Positions 1-9,593 are shown, numbered from the stretch's first letter. The stretch: 64,000 nucleotides of DNA from Verrucomicrobiota bacterium (GCA_023431185.1 JAEYXS010000001.1:37193-101192); one strand, 5' to 3'. The notes: generated from the letters alone by a model not told the origin. Numbers and translations: made by a program.

Positions 1-616
1 ATTCGCGGACCTCCTCATCAGTTGTCTGGGAGAAATCCTCGTACCACTGACCGACGGCAGTGAAACTGGCCGGGGTCATCACCGTTACCAGTTCATCAAC
101 TTCCTTACGCAGTTCTCTGGCGGTGGACAAGGCAACGACCGGGGCCGCCACCACGATGCGGGCTGGTTCCAGTTGGCGTAACGCCATGACGGCGGCGCGC
201 ATGGTGGAGCCGGTGGCGATGCCGTCATCAACGAGAATCAGGACGCGCCCTTGAATTTCCGGGGCAGGACGTTCGCCACGATAGAGATTTTCGCGGCGTT
301 CCAGTTCGCGCAGTTCCCGGGTGGCCACGGACTCGATCGCAGCATCCGAAATTCCCAATCCTTCAACCACGTTCCCGTTGAGTACGCGCACGCCACCGCT
401 GGCGATGGCACCCATCGCCAGTTCTTCCTGGCCGGGAACCCCGAGCTTGCGCACAACGAAAACATCAAGCGGGGCCTGCAATGCCCGGGCTACTTCATGG
501 CCCACCGGCACGCCGCCACGAGGCAGCGCCAGCACCACGATGCCAGGTCGTTGGGAGTAATTGGAGAGGCGTTGGGCCAACACTTGCCCCGCCTCACGGC
601 GATCACGAAATTGCAT
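1..616 (-). CDS. Phosphoribosyltransferase family protein (3' end cut by window)
   Basis: A PRPP-dependent phosphoribosyltransferase domain. About 205 codons are visible and the C-terminus runs off the left edge. The PRPP loop is clear at residues about 126-139 (VLILVDDGIATGST), and LPRGGVPVG near residue 31 is typical of the stand-alone type I enzymes annotated only as phosphoribosyltransferase. ATG at 616 is used. A GTG six bases upstream (622) has a better-spaced Shine-Dalgarno-like GGAAAG, seven bases away, so translation may start there. The substrate cannot be told from sequence. It reads away from the tRNA-Leu gene and has no visible operon partner within the window. Confidence 0.85.
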   Translation of the reverse strand, partial: MQFRDRREAGQVLAQRLSNYSQRPGIVVLALPRGGVPVGHEVARALQAPLDVFVVRKLGVPGQEELAMGAIASGGVRVLNGNVVEGLGISDAAIESVATRELRELERRENLYRGERPAPEIQGRVLILVDDGIATGSTMRAAVMALRQLEPARIVVAAPVVALSTARELRKEVDELVTVMTPASFTAVGQWYEDFSQTTDEEVRE

Positions 617-867
617 TATCACAACGCGTCTTTCCTTTGGCTGGGCTAGAATCCAGCCCGGCATCCTGCCACCGGCTTGGTTTCTGCATCCTTTTGCAGC
701 CTCTTGCCTTAACTGTCTCCTAGCCAACCGGACGCCGGCAGGCTGCCCGAAACTTGGTGAATATGTGCCGCCGTTTGCAGCCAGTCATGACTTTCAGTCA
801 GGAGTCGTCACGGCTAAATGCTGCTTAAGGGGAGAAACCGCAGAGGATATTGAATTCTGGAAGAAAG

Positions 868-952
868 TGGTGCCGGTGAAGGGACTTGAACCCCTAAGCC
901 TTTGGGGCGGTTGATTTTGAGTCAACTGCGTCTGCCATTCCGCCACACCGGC
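868..952 (-). tRNA. tRNA-Leu (anticodon CAA)
   Basis: A full cloverleaf can be drawn on the minus strand. The acceptor stem is GCCGGTG/CACCGGC, the anticodon stem GTTGA/TCAAC encloses loop CTCAAAA giving anticodon CAA, a long class II variable arm follows, and the T loop is TTCAAGT. The CCA end is encoded (868-870), so the mature 3' end needs no added CCA. The long variable arm and CAA anticodon both indicate leucine (UUG codon). Confidence 0.95.
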
Positions 953-1032
953 ACAACCACTAGGACCGGATTTTTGGCAGAAGGACCAGCGGGTGTCAAA
1001 AGGAAACGGAAAAACAGTAACTATTCCGAAAC

Positions 1033-1530
1033 CTAACTGGATAAATCCTCATTCCCAAAATTGGGGGCAAAGATGTTGATACAACCACCGATGATCTTCC
1101 AGATGCCCCACAGCCCCAAGGCCACGGTCAGCATGAGCAGCTTGAAGGGAACATAACCCATACGGGAGCAGACAAGGTAGAAGATGACCGGAGAGGCTGC
1201 CATCGCGCCGCCCATGGCCAGTTTGCGGATGCCTTCGGCCCGCATGTTGGCCGCCCGCTCTTGCTTGAGGGATTCCATCGTCGTCGTCGCCTCCGGGCCG
1301 CTCAAGCCTTGCAACTGGAGGAAGGCGAAGACGTTTTCAGGAGATTCACCCCAGGTCATCTTGGCCCGGGCTTCGTTTTCGATACGTTCGAGGTTTTCTG
1401 GTTCCACGGTGTACTCCTTTCTTTCCAAGCGTGAGGCCGGCGATGGCCGGGACGCATCAGATTTCTGGTTAGCGAAGGTGGCAAACAGTGGTAGAAAGAC
1501 AAGCGTGAGCATCAGTGCCCGAGCGAACAT
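1033..1530 (-). CDS. Hypothetical membrane protein, 165 aa
   Basis: Not a family I recognise. The first 20 residues form a signal peptide or signal anchor (LMLTLVFLPLFATFA). A charged, soluble middle (about 25-100) follows, including a helix rich in Glu/Arg around 40-60. The C-terminus carries two hydrophobic segments (about 105-122 and 127-147) and a short acidic tail. An alternative in-frame ATG lies six codons in (1512). Codon use and strand are ordinary for the region, which makes it a likely real gene. It stands alone between the tRNA and the divergent cytochrome-like gene. The 220 bases before the next gene hold nothing I can name. Confidence 0.7.
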   Translation of the reverse strand: MFARALMLTLVFLPLFATFANQKSDASRPSPASRLERKEYTVEPENLERIENEARAKMTWGESPENVFAFLQLQGLSGPEATTTMESLKQERAANMRAEGIRKLAMGGAMAASPVIFYLVCSRMGYVPFKLLMLTVALGLWGIWKIIGGCINIFAPNFGNEDLSS

Positions 1531-1750
1531 CGCGAGGTGCCGACTGGAAGCATGGCCGCACGAATCGCGTGCTTCGTCGCTCCCCCCGCTTTAACTCTTC
1601 GGCAATGGAGTATAGGTCGCACCCAAGCAAGCTGCAGGATCTGGTTGTGGTTTGGGGCAAAATGCATTCTTTGATTGGAAATCAGAAACTTACATCGCGC
1701 ACGGGAGATTCTTCCATTGGACGATTGATAAGCTGTGCTAGGATTCTCCT

Positions 1751-4700
1751 GTGACCACACCTTTCTCTAAATTGTTGGGGTTGATGCTGCTGGGCTGGCT
1801 GTCCGCAGGAAGCGCGCAGGCGGCCAGTGCGGCGAAGGTGGATTTTCAAAGGGATGTGCGGCCCATTCTCTCGGGCACCTGCTTCAAATGCCACGGGCCG
1901 GATGAGGCCACGCGCAAGGGCGGCCTGCGGCTGGATATCCGCGAGGAGGCGCTGAAGCCGGCGAAATCGGGCGAGCGGGCCATCGTGCCGAAAAATCCCA
2001 AGGCGAGCGAACTGGTCGCGCGGGTCTTCACGACGGATGAGGATGACGTGATGCCGCCGCCTTCGGCGAAGCATCCGCTGACGGAGGCGCAAAAGGAAAC
2101 GCTGCGGAGCTGGGTGGAGCAAGGCGCGGAGTATCAGCCGCACTGGGCCTTTGCCGCACCAAAGCAGGCTCCCCTGCCCCGCGTGAAGACTCGCAAGTGG
2201 CCGGTGAATGGTATCGACCATTTCGTGCTCGCCCGGCTGGAGCAGGAGAAGTTGAAGCCGTCCAAGGAAGCGGACCGTTACACGCTCATCCGGCGGGTGT
2301 ATCTGGACCTCATCGGCATGCCGCCCACGCCGGAGCAGGTGCAGGCGTTCCTCAATGACAAGTCGCCCAAGGCCTACGAGAAGGTGGTGGATGAACTGCT
2401 GGCCTCGCCGCATTACGGCGAGCGCTGGGCGCGGCGCTGGTTGGACCTGGCGCGTTACGCGGACACGAACGGTTATGAGAAGGACCGGCCGCGATCGATC
2501 TGGCCGTATCGCGACTGGGTGATCAGCGCCTTGAACATGGATATGCCATTCGACCAGTTCAGCATCGAACAGCTCGCGGGCGATCTGCTGCCAAAGCCGA
2601 CGATGGATCAACTGGTGGCGACGGGGTTTCATCGCAACACGATGTTGAACGAGGAAGGCGGCATCGATCCGCTGGAATTCCGCTATTACGCGATGGTGGA
2701 TCGCGTGGCGACGACCGGCACGACGTGGCTGGGATTGACGGTCGGCTGCGCGCAGTGTCACACGCACAAGTACGATCCCATCACGCATACGGAGTATTTC
2801 CAGATGTTCGCCTTCCTGAACAACGCGAACGAACCAGAGCAGGATCTGCCGGACCCGAAGATCACAGAGCAACGGCGCGAGCACGCGGCGAAGCTGGCGA
2901 AGATGATCGCGGGACTGGCGGAGAAGTTCCCGGTGACGAATGCGCCGGCGCAGGATACGCGGCCAGTCGAAGTGAAGCGGGCGGAGCTGATCGAGAAAGG
3001 TTTCGCCGAGTGGCTTAAGCAAGAGCAAGCGCGCACGGTGGCGTGGCAAGTGTTGAAGCCGCAGGCGCTGAAGGCGAACCTGGCATTGCTCACACCGCAG
3101 GCGGATGACTCGATCTTCGCGACGGGGGACCAGTCCAAGAGCGACACTTACGAGATCACCTACAAGCTGCCGAAGGGCACGACGGCGTTGCGGCTGGAAG
3201 CGATACCGGATGACCGGTTGCCGGAGCATGGGCCGGGAGCGACCTATTATGAAGGGCCGCGCGGCGATTTCTTCCTAAGCGAATTCACGGCCACCACCAA
3301 AGGCGCGAAGCTGAAGTTCAGCGATGCCACACACAGTTTCGGCAAGCCGGGCATCGGGCGCGGCACGGCGACGGCGAAGAACTGCATCGACGGGGATCAA
3401 CAATCCGGCTGGTCGGTGAATGGAGGCCAGGGCGAGCGGCATGTGGCGGTGTTCAATCTCGAACAGCCGTTGGCAGAAGCGGGTGAAGTGACCATCGGCA
3501 TGTTGTTCGAGAAACATTATGCGGCACCGTTGGGACGGTTCCGCATCTCGGCCACGACGGCACCGGGCAAGGCGGAAGCGCGGGATTTCGCGGAGAACCT
3601 GGAGGCATTGCTCGCCAAGAGCGAGTGGAGCCAGACGGAGCGGGAGAGCCTGCGGCAATTGTATCTGCTGAACGCGCCGGAGCTGGCGGCACAACGCGCG
3701 GAGATCGACAAGGTGCGGCGGGCGGAGCCGGAATATCCGACGACACTGGTGATGCGGGAACGGCCACCGGAGAATTCCCGCAAGACGTTCCGGCATCATC
3801 GCGGCGAGTTCCTGCAAGCGAAGGAAGAAGTGCGACCGGGCGTGTTCGAGGTGTTGCATGATGCGCCGAAAGGACAGGCGTTGAACCGATTGACCTTTGC
3901 GCGCTGGCTGGTCTCGCCGGAGAATCCGCTCGTCGGGCGCGTGACGGTGAACCGGCATTGGGCGGCATTCTTTGGGCGCGGACTGGTGCGCACGACGGAA
4001 GATTTTGGCTTCCAAGGCGAGCTGCCGAGCCACCCTGCCCTGCTGGACTGGCTGGCGGTAGAGTTCGTGAAGCAAGGCTGGTCCATGAAGAAACTGCACC
4101 GGCTCATCGTGATGAGCGCGACCTACCGGCAGGACTCGACGGTGACGCCGCAACTCCTCGCGAAGGATGCAGAGAACAAACTGTATGCGCGCGGACCACG
4201 CGTGCGATTGGAAGCGGAGCAGATCCGGGATTCGGTGCTGAAGGCGGCGGGCTTGCTCTCACCGAAGCTCGGCGGGCCGAGCGTGTATCCACCGCAACCG
4301 GCGAGCATCACGTCCGAAGGCACCTACGGGAAACTCGCCTGGGCGACGAGCGAGGGCGAGGACCGTTACCGGCGCGGGCTGTATACCTTCATCAAGCGCA
4401 CGGCACCATATGCGATGTTCAACACGTTCGATGCACCAAGCGGTGAGGCATGTGTGGCCCGACGCGACATCTCGAACACACCGTTGCAGGCGCTCACCTT
4501 GCTGAATGACACGGTGTTCATCGAGGCAGCGCAAGCCTTGGGCCGCGAATGGGCGAAGGAGGAAGGCTCGGTGGATGCGAAGCTCCAGAAGCTTTTCCAG
4601 CGGTGCCTGACGCGACCAGCCACGAAGGACGAAATCGTGCGATTGAAGGGTTTTTATGAAGCGCAACGCGCGCGATTGGAGTCCAAAGAATTGAACGCGG

Positions 4701-4801
4701 CGGAATTGAGCGGGAGCAAAGATGGGACATTGGAGCAAGCGGCGTGGACGATTGTCGCGCGGGCCTTGCTGAATCTCGATGAAATGGTGACGAAGAGCTA
4801 A
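1751..4801 (+). CDS. DUF1549/DUF1553 cytochrome-c-like protein (PSCyt1-PSCyt2-PSD1), 1016 aa
   Basis: Large exported protein of the planctomycete-type cytochrome family. GTG start at 1751, supported by AGGA seven bases upstream. A signal peptide covers about residues 1-25. The PSCyt1 heme-c motif is C44-F-K-C47-H48. DUF1549 follows (about 150-370) and contains a second CxxCH at C333/C336/H337. Residues about 440-600 form a beta-rich module that resembles a ligand-binding domain (it contains LPEHGPG and SEFTA, then GRFRISA). DUF1553 makes up the C-terminal third. The next gene begins four bases after the stop and encodes a DUF1501 protein, the usual partner of this family. Role is inferred: an exported redox or degradative protein; the substrate is unknown. 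Full length, with no breaks seen. Confidence 0.9.
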   Translation: MTTPFSKLLGLMLLGWLSAGSAQAASAAKVDFQRDVRPILSGTCFKCHGPDEATRKGGLRLDIREEALKPAKSGERAIVPKNPKASELVARVFTTDEDDVMPPPSAKHPLTEAQKETLRSWVEQGAEYQPHWAFAAPKQAPLPRVKTRKWPVNGIDHFVLARLEQEKLKPSKEADRYTLIRRVYLDLIGMPPTPEQVQAFLNDKSPKAYEKVVDELLASPHYGERWARRWLDLARYADTNGYEKDRPRSIWPYRDWVISALNMDMPFDQFSIEQLAGDLLPKPTMDQLVATGFHRNTMLNEEGGIDPLEFRYYAMVDRVATTGTTWLGLTVGCAQCHTHKYDPITHTEYFQMFAFLNNANEPEQDLPDPKITEQRREHAAKLAKMIAGLAEKFPVTNAPAQDTRPVEVKRAELIEKGFAEWLKQEQARTVAWQVLKPQALKANLALLTPQADDSIFATGDQSKSDTYEITYKLPKGTTALRLEAIPDDRLPEHGPGATYYEGPRGDFFLSEFTATTKGAKLKFSDATHSFGKPGIGRGTATAKNCIDGDQQSGWSVNGGQGERHVAVFNLEQPLAEAGEVTIGMLFEKHYAAPLGRFRISATTAPGKAEARDFAENLEALLAKSEWSQTERESLRQLYLLNAPELAAQRAEIDKVRRAEPEYPTTLVMRERPPENSRKTFRHHRGEFLQAKEEVRPGVFEVLHDAPKGQALNRLTFARWLVSPENPLVGRVTVNRHWAAFFGRGLVRTTEDFGFQGELPSHPALLDWLAVEFVKQGWSMKKLHRLIVMSATYRQDSTVTPQLLAKDAENKLYARGPRVRLEAEQIRDSVLKAAGLLSPKLGGPSVYPPQPASITSEGTYGKLAWATSEGEDRYRRGLYTFIKRTAPYAMFNTFDAPSGEACVARRDISNTPLQALTLLNDTVFIEAAQALGREWAKEEGSVDAKLQKLFQRCLTRPATKDEIVRLKGFYEAQRARLESKELNAAELSGSKDGTLEQAAWTIVARALLNLDEMVTKS

Positions 4802-4805
4802 AGCC

Positions 4806-6263
4806 ATGAATTGCCAATCTTACTTACAGCGGCATGAGCATCCGGAACTGGTGTCGCGCCGGTGGTTTTTCAAGGAATGCGGCGTGGGCCTGGGTAAGCT
4901 GGCGCTGGCCGGATTGCTGACGAATGCGTTCGCGCGGAATGCCTCGGCACAACAAGCGGCAACGAATCCGATGGCGCCGAAGCAGCCGCACTACAAGCCG
5001 AAGGCGAAACGGGTCATCCACCTGTTCATGGCGGGGGCACCGAGCCAGCTCGATCTGTTCGATTACAAGCCGAAGCTGGTGGAGTTCGAGGGCAAGCCGA
5101 TCCCGCCGGAGATCATCGGCGGGCAGCGGTATGCGTTCATCCGGCCGGATGCCGCGGTAATGGCGCCACGGTTCAAATTCGCGAAACACGGTCAATCGGG
5201 CGCGGAGATCTCCGAGGCGTTGCCGCATCTCAGCAAGATTGTGGACGACATCTGCCTGGTGAAATCGGTGCATACGGACCAGTTTAATCATGCGCCCGCG
5301 CAGATTTTTCTGAACACAGGTTTCTCACAACCGGGGCGGCCGAGTCTGGGTTCATGGGTCACATACGGGCTGGGTTCGGAGAGCCAAGACCTGCCCGCTT
5401 ACGTGGTGATGTCCACGGGCAGCGGCATCAGCGGCGGCTCGGCGAACTGGTCGAGCGGGTTCCTGCCGACGGTCTATACGGGTGTGCGTTTTCGCAATGA
5501 AGGTGACCCGATCCTGAACGTGTCGAGCCCGAAGGGGGTGGATGCGAAGTTGCAACGGGACTCGCTGGATCTCGTGGCGGAGATGAACCGGAAGCGGTTG
5601 GGCACGGTGGGCGATCCGGAGATCGCGACGCGCATGGCGTCGTATGAGATGGCCTATCGGCTGCAATCGTCCGCACCGGAATTGATGGACCTGAAGGGTG
5701 AGAGCAAGGCGACGCTGGAGCGGTATGGTTGCGATCCAGACAAGCCGTCGTTCGCGCGCGCTTGTCTGCTGGCGCGGCGGATGATCGAGCGCGGCGTACG
5801 ATTTGTGAACATCTATCACGAGGGTTGGGACGCGCACAGTGATGTGGTGGGGAATCACAAGAAGAATTGCGCCGCGACGGACCAGGCTTCGGCGGCATTG
5901 GTGATGGACCTGAAGGAACGCGGCTTGCTGGAGGACACGCTGGTGATCTGGGGCGGCGAGTTCGGACGCACACCGATGATCGAGACGAATGCGTCGCTGG
6001 GCCGCAGCATGGGGCGGGATCATCATCCGCAGGCGTACACGATCTGGATGGCGGGTGGCGGGGTGAAAGCGGGGCTTTCTTATGGTACCACCGATGAGTT
6101 GGGCTTCCACGTGGTGGACAAGCCGGTGCATACGCATGATTTGCAGGCGACAATCTTGCATCTGCTGGGCTTCGATCATGAGCGGCTGACCTATACGCAT
6201 CAGGGGCGGCAGTTCCGGCTGACGGATGTGCATGGGCATGTGGTGAAGGGGTTGCTCGCCTGA
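4806..6263 (+). CDS. DUF1501 family exported protein, 485 aa
   Basis: DUF1501 proteins have an alkaline-phosphatase/sulfatase-like fold and usually sit beside DUF1549/DUF1553 proteins, as here with a 4-base gap, so the two are surely co-transcribed. The N-terminus has a Tat-like signal (SRRWFFKECG at about 18-27 followed by a hydrophobic stretch). Typical family motifs are LFMAGAPSQLDLFDYKP (about 75-91) and GGEFGRTPMIE near residue 385. Length is normal for the family. No enzymatic activity is established that I can cite, so a hydrolase role is only a fold-based guess. A second member lies at 35983-37449. Confidence 0.9.
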   Translation: MNCQSYLQRHEHPELVSRRWFFKECGVGLGKLALAGLLTNAFARNASAQQAATNPMAPKQPHYKPKAKRVIHLFMAGAPSQLDLFDYKPKLVEFEGKPIPPEIIGGQRYAFIRPDAAVMAPRFKFAKHGQSGAEISEALPHLSKIVDDICLVKSVHTDQFNHAPAQIFLNTGFSQPGRPSLGSWVTYGLGSESQDLPAYVVMSTGSGISGGSANWSSGFLPTVYTGVRFRNEGDPILNVSSPKGVDAKLQRDSLDLVAEMNRKRLGTVGDPEIATRMASYEMAYRLQSSAPELMDLKGESKATLERYGCDPDKPSFARACLLARRMIERGVRFVNIYHEGWDAHSDVVGNHKKNCAATDQASAALVMDLKERGLLEDTLVIWGGEFGRTPMIETNASLGRSMGRDHHPQAYTIWMAGGGVKAGLSYGTTDELGFHVVDKPVHTHDLQATILHLLGFDHERLTYTHQGRQFRLTDVHGHVVKGLLA

Positions 6264-6467
6264 TGGCGAAATGACAAATGCCCAAAACCGAATGCCAAAG
6301 AAGCAATCATCACGAATGCTCACGCATTTTTGGGAAACGCAGATTGTCATGACCCAAAATTCATTTTGAAAGATAATTGGCTTCGGCGGCGGCCCGCTGA
6401 GGACAGCGGGCCCTACCTATTCAGCTAAAGCTTGGCGCACAGGAAAACGTGAGGCATCTTCCACAGC

Positions 6468-7160
6468 GTGACGGATGTATTGTCGAAAACGTGGTTGATA
6501 CTGGATTCGGGTGCAGGTGCTCCGGCGGAGAACATGGCACTGGATGAGGTGTTGCTGGAGCTGGTCGCGGAGGTGAAGCAACCGGTCCTGCGCTTTTATG
6601 GGTGGACGGAACCGGCGGCGACGTTCGGGTATTTCCAGAAGTATGCGGACGTGGAGTTGATGACGGGGTTGCGTCCCCTGCTCCGTCGGCCTACGGGTGG
6701 CGGACTGGTGCCGCATAAGAACGACTGGACGTATAGCGTCGTGTTTCCACCCGGCCACGAATGGTATCAGCTCAAGGCGGAGGAGAGTTATCAACGCGTG
6801 CATGAATGGATTCGGGATGCGTTCACGCGGCTGGGGCTGGTCACGGAGCTTTCCCCCTGCTGCCAGAAGGATATGCCCGGACAATGTTTCATCGGCGCGG
6901 AGAAGCATGATCTGCTCAATGGCGGGAAGAAGATCGCGGGGGCGGCGCAGCGGCGGAACAAGCATGGGTTGCTCATCCAAGGGTCGGTGCAACCGCCACC
7001 GCCGAAGCTCACGCGGGCTGAGTGGCAGGAGGCGATGAAAGCGGTAGCGGAGAAGGCTTGGGAAGTGGCTTGGAGGAATTTCACGGTTGATACACGCGAG
7101 CAGGTGGCGAGGCTGGTGCGGGAGAAGTATGGGGTGGAGGGGTATAATCGGAAGCGGTGA
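6468..7160 (+). CDS. Lipoate--protein ligase / BPL-LplA-LipB family protein, 230 aa
   Basis: Belongs to the biotin/lipoate protein ligase fold. Motifs seen are RFYGWTEPAATFGYFQ (about 42-57), RRPTGGG (about 73-79, the adenylate-binding loop) and GKKIAGAAQRR (about 149-159, containing the ligase lysine). It would transfer lipoate (or octanoate) to the E2 or GcvH lipoyl domain. The length (about 230) matches the short forms without the C-terminal accessory domain. The start used is GTG at 6468 with only a distant GAGG, so the start is uncertain by a few codons. The 204 bases before it hold an eroded repeat-like sequence. LipA is encoded separately at 18908. Confidence 0.75.
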   Translation: MTDVLSKTWLILDSGAGAPAENMALDEVLLELVAEVKQPVLRFYGWTEPAATFGYFQKYADVELMTGLRPLLRRPTGGGLVPHKNDWTYSVVFPPGHEWYQLKAEESYQRVHEWIRDAFTRLGLVTELSPCCQKDMPGQCFIGAEKHDLLNGGKKIAGAAQRRNKHGLLIQGSVQPPPPKLTRAEWQEAMKAVAEKAWEVAWRNFTVDTREQVARLVREKYGVEGYNRKR

Positions 7161-7285
7161 GGGTTGGTTAGGTGAAGGGAGGATGGCCCGCTAAAGACGC
7201 GAAGAAACGCCAAAGGGGGAGGATTTGGTTCAGAGCGTGCGAATAGACGAGGAATGGCGGCTGGATTTGCTTTCGGATGCCTCCT

Positions 7286-7322
7286 TCCCCTCACCCCGGC
7301 CCTCTCCCTAGAGGGAGAGGGA
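7286..7322. repeat. Dispersed palindrome, copy 1 (CCTCACCCCGGCCCTCTCCC type)
   Basis: A stretch of CTCACCCCGGCCCTCTCCC followed by its inverted GGGAGAGGG. The same sequence occurs at 57524-57561, where it falls inside or against the start of a coding region. Such elements are seen at many intergenic sites in unrelated bacteria; here it is intergenic. Confidence 0.8.
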
Positions 7323-7437
7323 GGTAACATTTCCAGTGCTGTTGCTAGTTTGGCCGCTGCTTGGCTGGCACAGGGACATTTATGGATAATGATAAGGTTT
7401 GGGCTACCTTTACGCCCTCCGATTGGCGGGAGTTGCT

Positions 7438-7454
7438 GTGGGCGGGACGCCCAC
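7438..7454. repeat. Short GC-rich hairpin repeat (GTGGGCG gga CGCCCAC)
   Basis: A 7-bp perfect stem with a 3-base loop, followed by GCTCC. An identical 17-mer is at 13620-13636 and a covarying version (GCTGGCG aga CGCCAGC, also followed by GCTCC) is at 58145-58161. The stem changes on both sides, so pairing is conserved. Confidence 0.75.
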
Positions 7455-7547
7455 GCTCCATCAGGGATGACGGGCTTGAACGCTGCTGGGGGTTCATTTA
7501 TTGTCCGCGCGGTCTGAGACACACAGACAAGGAACTTTTTCTTTTTT

Positions 7548-9299
7548 ATGCGATTGAATCAATTTTTGCGGGTCACGATGGGCATCGCCTTGCTGGCGGG
7601 CGGATTGGTATTGAATGCGGCCACGCCGGATTGGTCGGCCAAGCTGCCGGAGAATGTCAAATGGCAGACGGTCACGGGTGCAGGCACCATTTTGGTGGGC
7701 ACGGAGAAGGCCATCTACAGCCTGGACCCGGAGACGGGGGCGATCATGTGGAAGCGCACGGAGTTCGAGAAGTCCGCGCCGTTCAATGTGCGGGAGATCG
7801 AGGGCACACCGATCCTCTTCATCAACGATTACTCCAGCAACTTCAACCCGAAGACGAAGCTCTATGCGGTGAACCTGCTCACGGGCGAGACGATCTGGGA
7901 AACAGCGCAGGAACAGGGCTATCCGCTCGGGGCCTATCCTTTCAATGCGCAAGGCATCGCCGTGGTGGTGTCACAAGGTTACACGGACAAGGAGGGAGCG
8001 GGCGTGTTTCTCACGGCCTATGAGACGGCCACCGGCAAACAGGTCTGGCGCGTGAAGCATTCCAAGCAAGGTGCTTTCCCCCTGCATCCGGCAGATAACA
8101 GCGGCACCTTCAATGTGAAGATGGACCTGAGCGGCCATCAGGAGCCGGTCATCGTGGGGGATTTGCTCTACGTCCCCTTCTCCGGCGTGCATTGTTATGA
8201 TGTGAAGACGGGCGCACTCAAGTGGGAGAAAGAATTCAAGACGGTGCCTAAAGAGTTCAAGCGCGCCTCCGCCCCGCTGGTGTTCGATGGGGACACCGTA
8301 TATGCGCCGGGCGTGAACAAGGTGTATGCGCTGGACAAGAACACGGGTGCCTTGAAGTGGGAGAGCAAGAAGGTCTATTCCGGCACGATCACGCAATTGC
8401 TCGTCACGGGTGACAAGCTGCTGGTGCGCATGGGCGGTAATTTCCTGGCCTGGGGCGCGAAGGAATGGACGTTGGAGAAGCCGTTGGCCGTGCTGGGGCT
8501 GGATAAGAATTCTGGTGAGCAGGTGTGGGAATACAAGGATTTGAAGGATGGCATCACAAACATGCAGCTCGTGGAAGGGGCGAATGCAGTGTTCGTGTGC
8601 GATGCTCAAAATCTTATCGGCATCGATGTGAACAGCACGGGGAAGATCAAGGAAGCGTTCAAGGTGAAGCTGGAGTTCAAGCGCAAGCTGGGCGGTGGTG
8701 AAGCGGCGGCGAAGATCGGTCTGGGTGCCTTGGGCGGCATCAGCGGATTGGTGGGGGCTTCTGCGAAGGCGATCGGCGGCAAGGACCGGCTGGATGTGCC
8801 GGTGGCGATCATCCCGGTGGGCAAGGACCAGTTCGTGGTGCGCGGCCGTCAGCACATCCTGTCTTTCGACGGAGTTTCCAAGGACATCAAGTGGTCCACG
8901 CAGTATCCGGCTCCCGGCTCTTCCGGGTTCGAGATGGCGATCATGACGACGCTCACGGCGTTTTCCGCGGTGACGTATAATGCCGGTTACGCCTCAGGCA
9001 CGATGAGCCTGAACAGCGCTTCGGACGGCATCAAGAGTTCGCTGGACAGTTACGACAAGTTCGCGAACAAGCGTTACAGCGCCACGAAGGATGGCACGAA
9101 GCGGACGTACATCCTGACCACGGTGGAGGAAGGCAAGAAGAAGGGTGCGGGGTTGATGGCCATCGACATGACCTCGGGCGACTCCGCCGCGAGCGTGTTG
9201 CTGAAGGACAAGGAACCAGAATACACGGTGGATGATGTGACGGGGCGGCTCTATTACGTGAATGACAAGAAGGAGATCCAGGCGTTCACGGTGAAGTGA
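7548..9299 (+). CDS. PQQ-like beta-propeller repeat protein, exported, 583 aa
   Basis: Secreted or periplasmic beta-propeller. A signal peptide covers about residues 1-25 (MGIALLAGGLVLNA). Repeats of the PQQ-propeller type run through the protein, with blades marked by IYSLDPETGAIMWKR, LYAVNLLTGETIW, AYETATGKQVW, CYDVKTGALKW, VYALDKNTGALKW and GLDKNSGEQVW. A Gly/Ala-rich insert (about 385-410) precedes the last blades. It is probably a non-enzymatic or quinoprotein-like scaffold; no catalytic calcium or PQQ-binding set could be confirmed by eye. AAGGAA lies about 13 bases before the ATG. It stands alone on its strand. Confidence 0.8.
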   Translation: MRLNQFLRVTMGIALLAGGLVLNAATPDWSAKLPENVKWQTVTGAGTILVGTEKAIYSLDPETGAIMWKRTEFEKSAPFNVREIEGTPILFINDYSSNFNPKTKLYAVNLLTGETIWETAQEQGYPLGAYPFNAQGIAVVVSQGYTDKEGAGVFLTAYETATGKQVWRVKHSKQGAFPLHPADNSGTFNVKMDLSGHQEPVIVGDLLYVPFSGVHCYDVKTGALKWEKEFKTVPKEFKRASAPLVFDGDTVYAPGVNKVYALDKNTGALKWESKKVYSGTITQLLVTGDKLLVRMGGNFLAWGAKEWTLEKPLAVLGLDKNSGEQVWEYKDLKDGITNMQLVEGANAVFVCDAQNLIGIDVNSTGKIKEAFKVKLEFKRKLGGGEAAAKIGLGALGGISGLVGASAKAIGGKDRLDVPVAIIPVGKDQFVVRGRQHILSFDGVSKDIKWSTQYPAPGSSGFEMAIMTTLTAFSAVTYNAGYASGTMSLNSASDGIKSSLDSYDKFANKRYSATKDGTKRTYILTTVEEGKKKGAGLMAIDMTSGDSAASVLLKDKEPEYTVDDVTGRLYYVNDKKEIQAFTVK

Positions 9300-9460
9300 G
9301 CGGGCAATTCTCCAACCACGATGGAAAAAGGGTTAACCGCAGATTAGCGCAGATAGACGCAGATAAATGGGCATCCCACGTGCAGTGCGGGTGATTGGTT
9401 GGTGCGGTGCTTGGGGTTGATGCCGCCCCTACAGGGCTTGGGTGGTATTGGGGTGACTAC

Positions 9461-9500
9461 CTGGGGCTCCGCCCGCCTTGGTGGGCGGGCTGCACCCCAG
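9461..9500. repeat. 40-base hairpin in eroded repeat
   Basis: CTGGGG and GCCCGCC on the left pair with GGGCGGG and CCCCAG on the right, around a TTGGT loop with a small internal loop. No T-run follows, so a terminator is not favoured; it looks like the core of an intergenic palindromic repeat. Confidence 0.6.
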
Positions 9501-9563
9501 GCTGTACTATGGCGGGCCGTTGGCCCTGAATACGGGAATGATGGTCCGGAGATGAGATTTGGA

Positions 9564-9593
9564 GGACATGACAATGTGCGGGACCGACCCCGG
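9564..9593 (+). repeat. Dispersed ~30-base repeat, copy A
   Basis: GACATGACAATGTGCGGGAC then CGACCCCGG. Related copies lie at 10264-10297, 10957-10983 (inverted) and 11301-11340. The shared core is ACAATGT, then TGGGAYTGACCCC. Confidence 0.7.

Larger units (their letters stand above)
7161..7547. other. Intergenic stretch with two eroded dispersed repeats
   Basis: No convincing gene. It contains the C/T-rich palindrome at 7286-7322 and a GC-rich hairpin at 7438-7454, both of which recur elsewhere in the window. The rest looks like decayed repeat sequence. Confidence 0.6.

Noticed and set aside
251..649. Plus-strand frame near the left edge
   Set aside because: Antisense to the phosphoribosyltransferase, which shows the PRPP-binding loop on the minus strand.
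1682..3229. Minus-strand open frame of about 515 codons
   Set aside because: Antisense to the DUF1549/DUF1553 gene; the product is Arg/Leu/His-rich with no family pattern.
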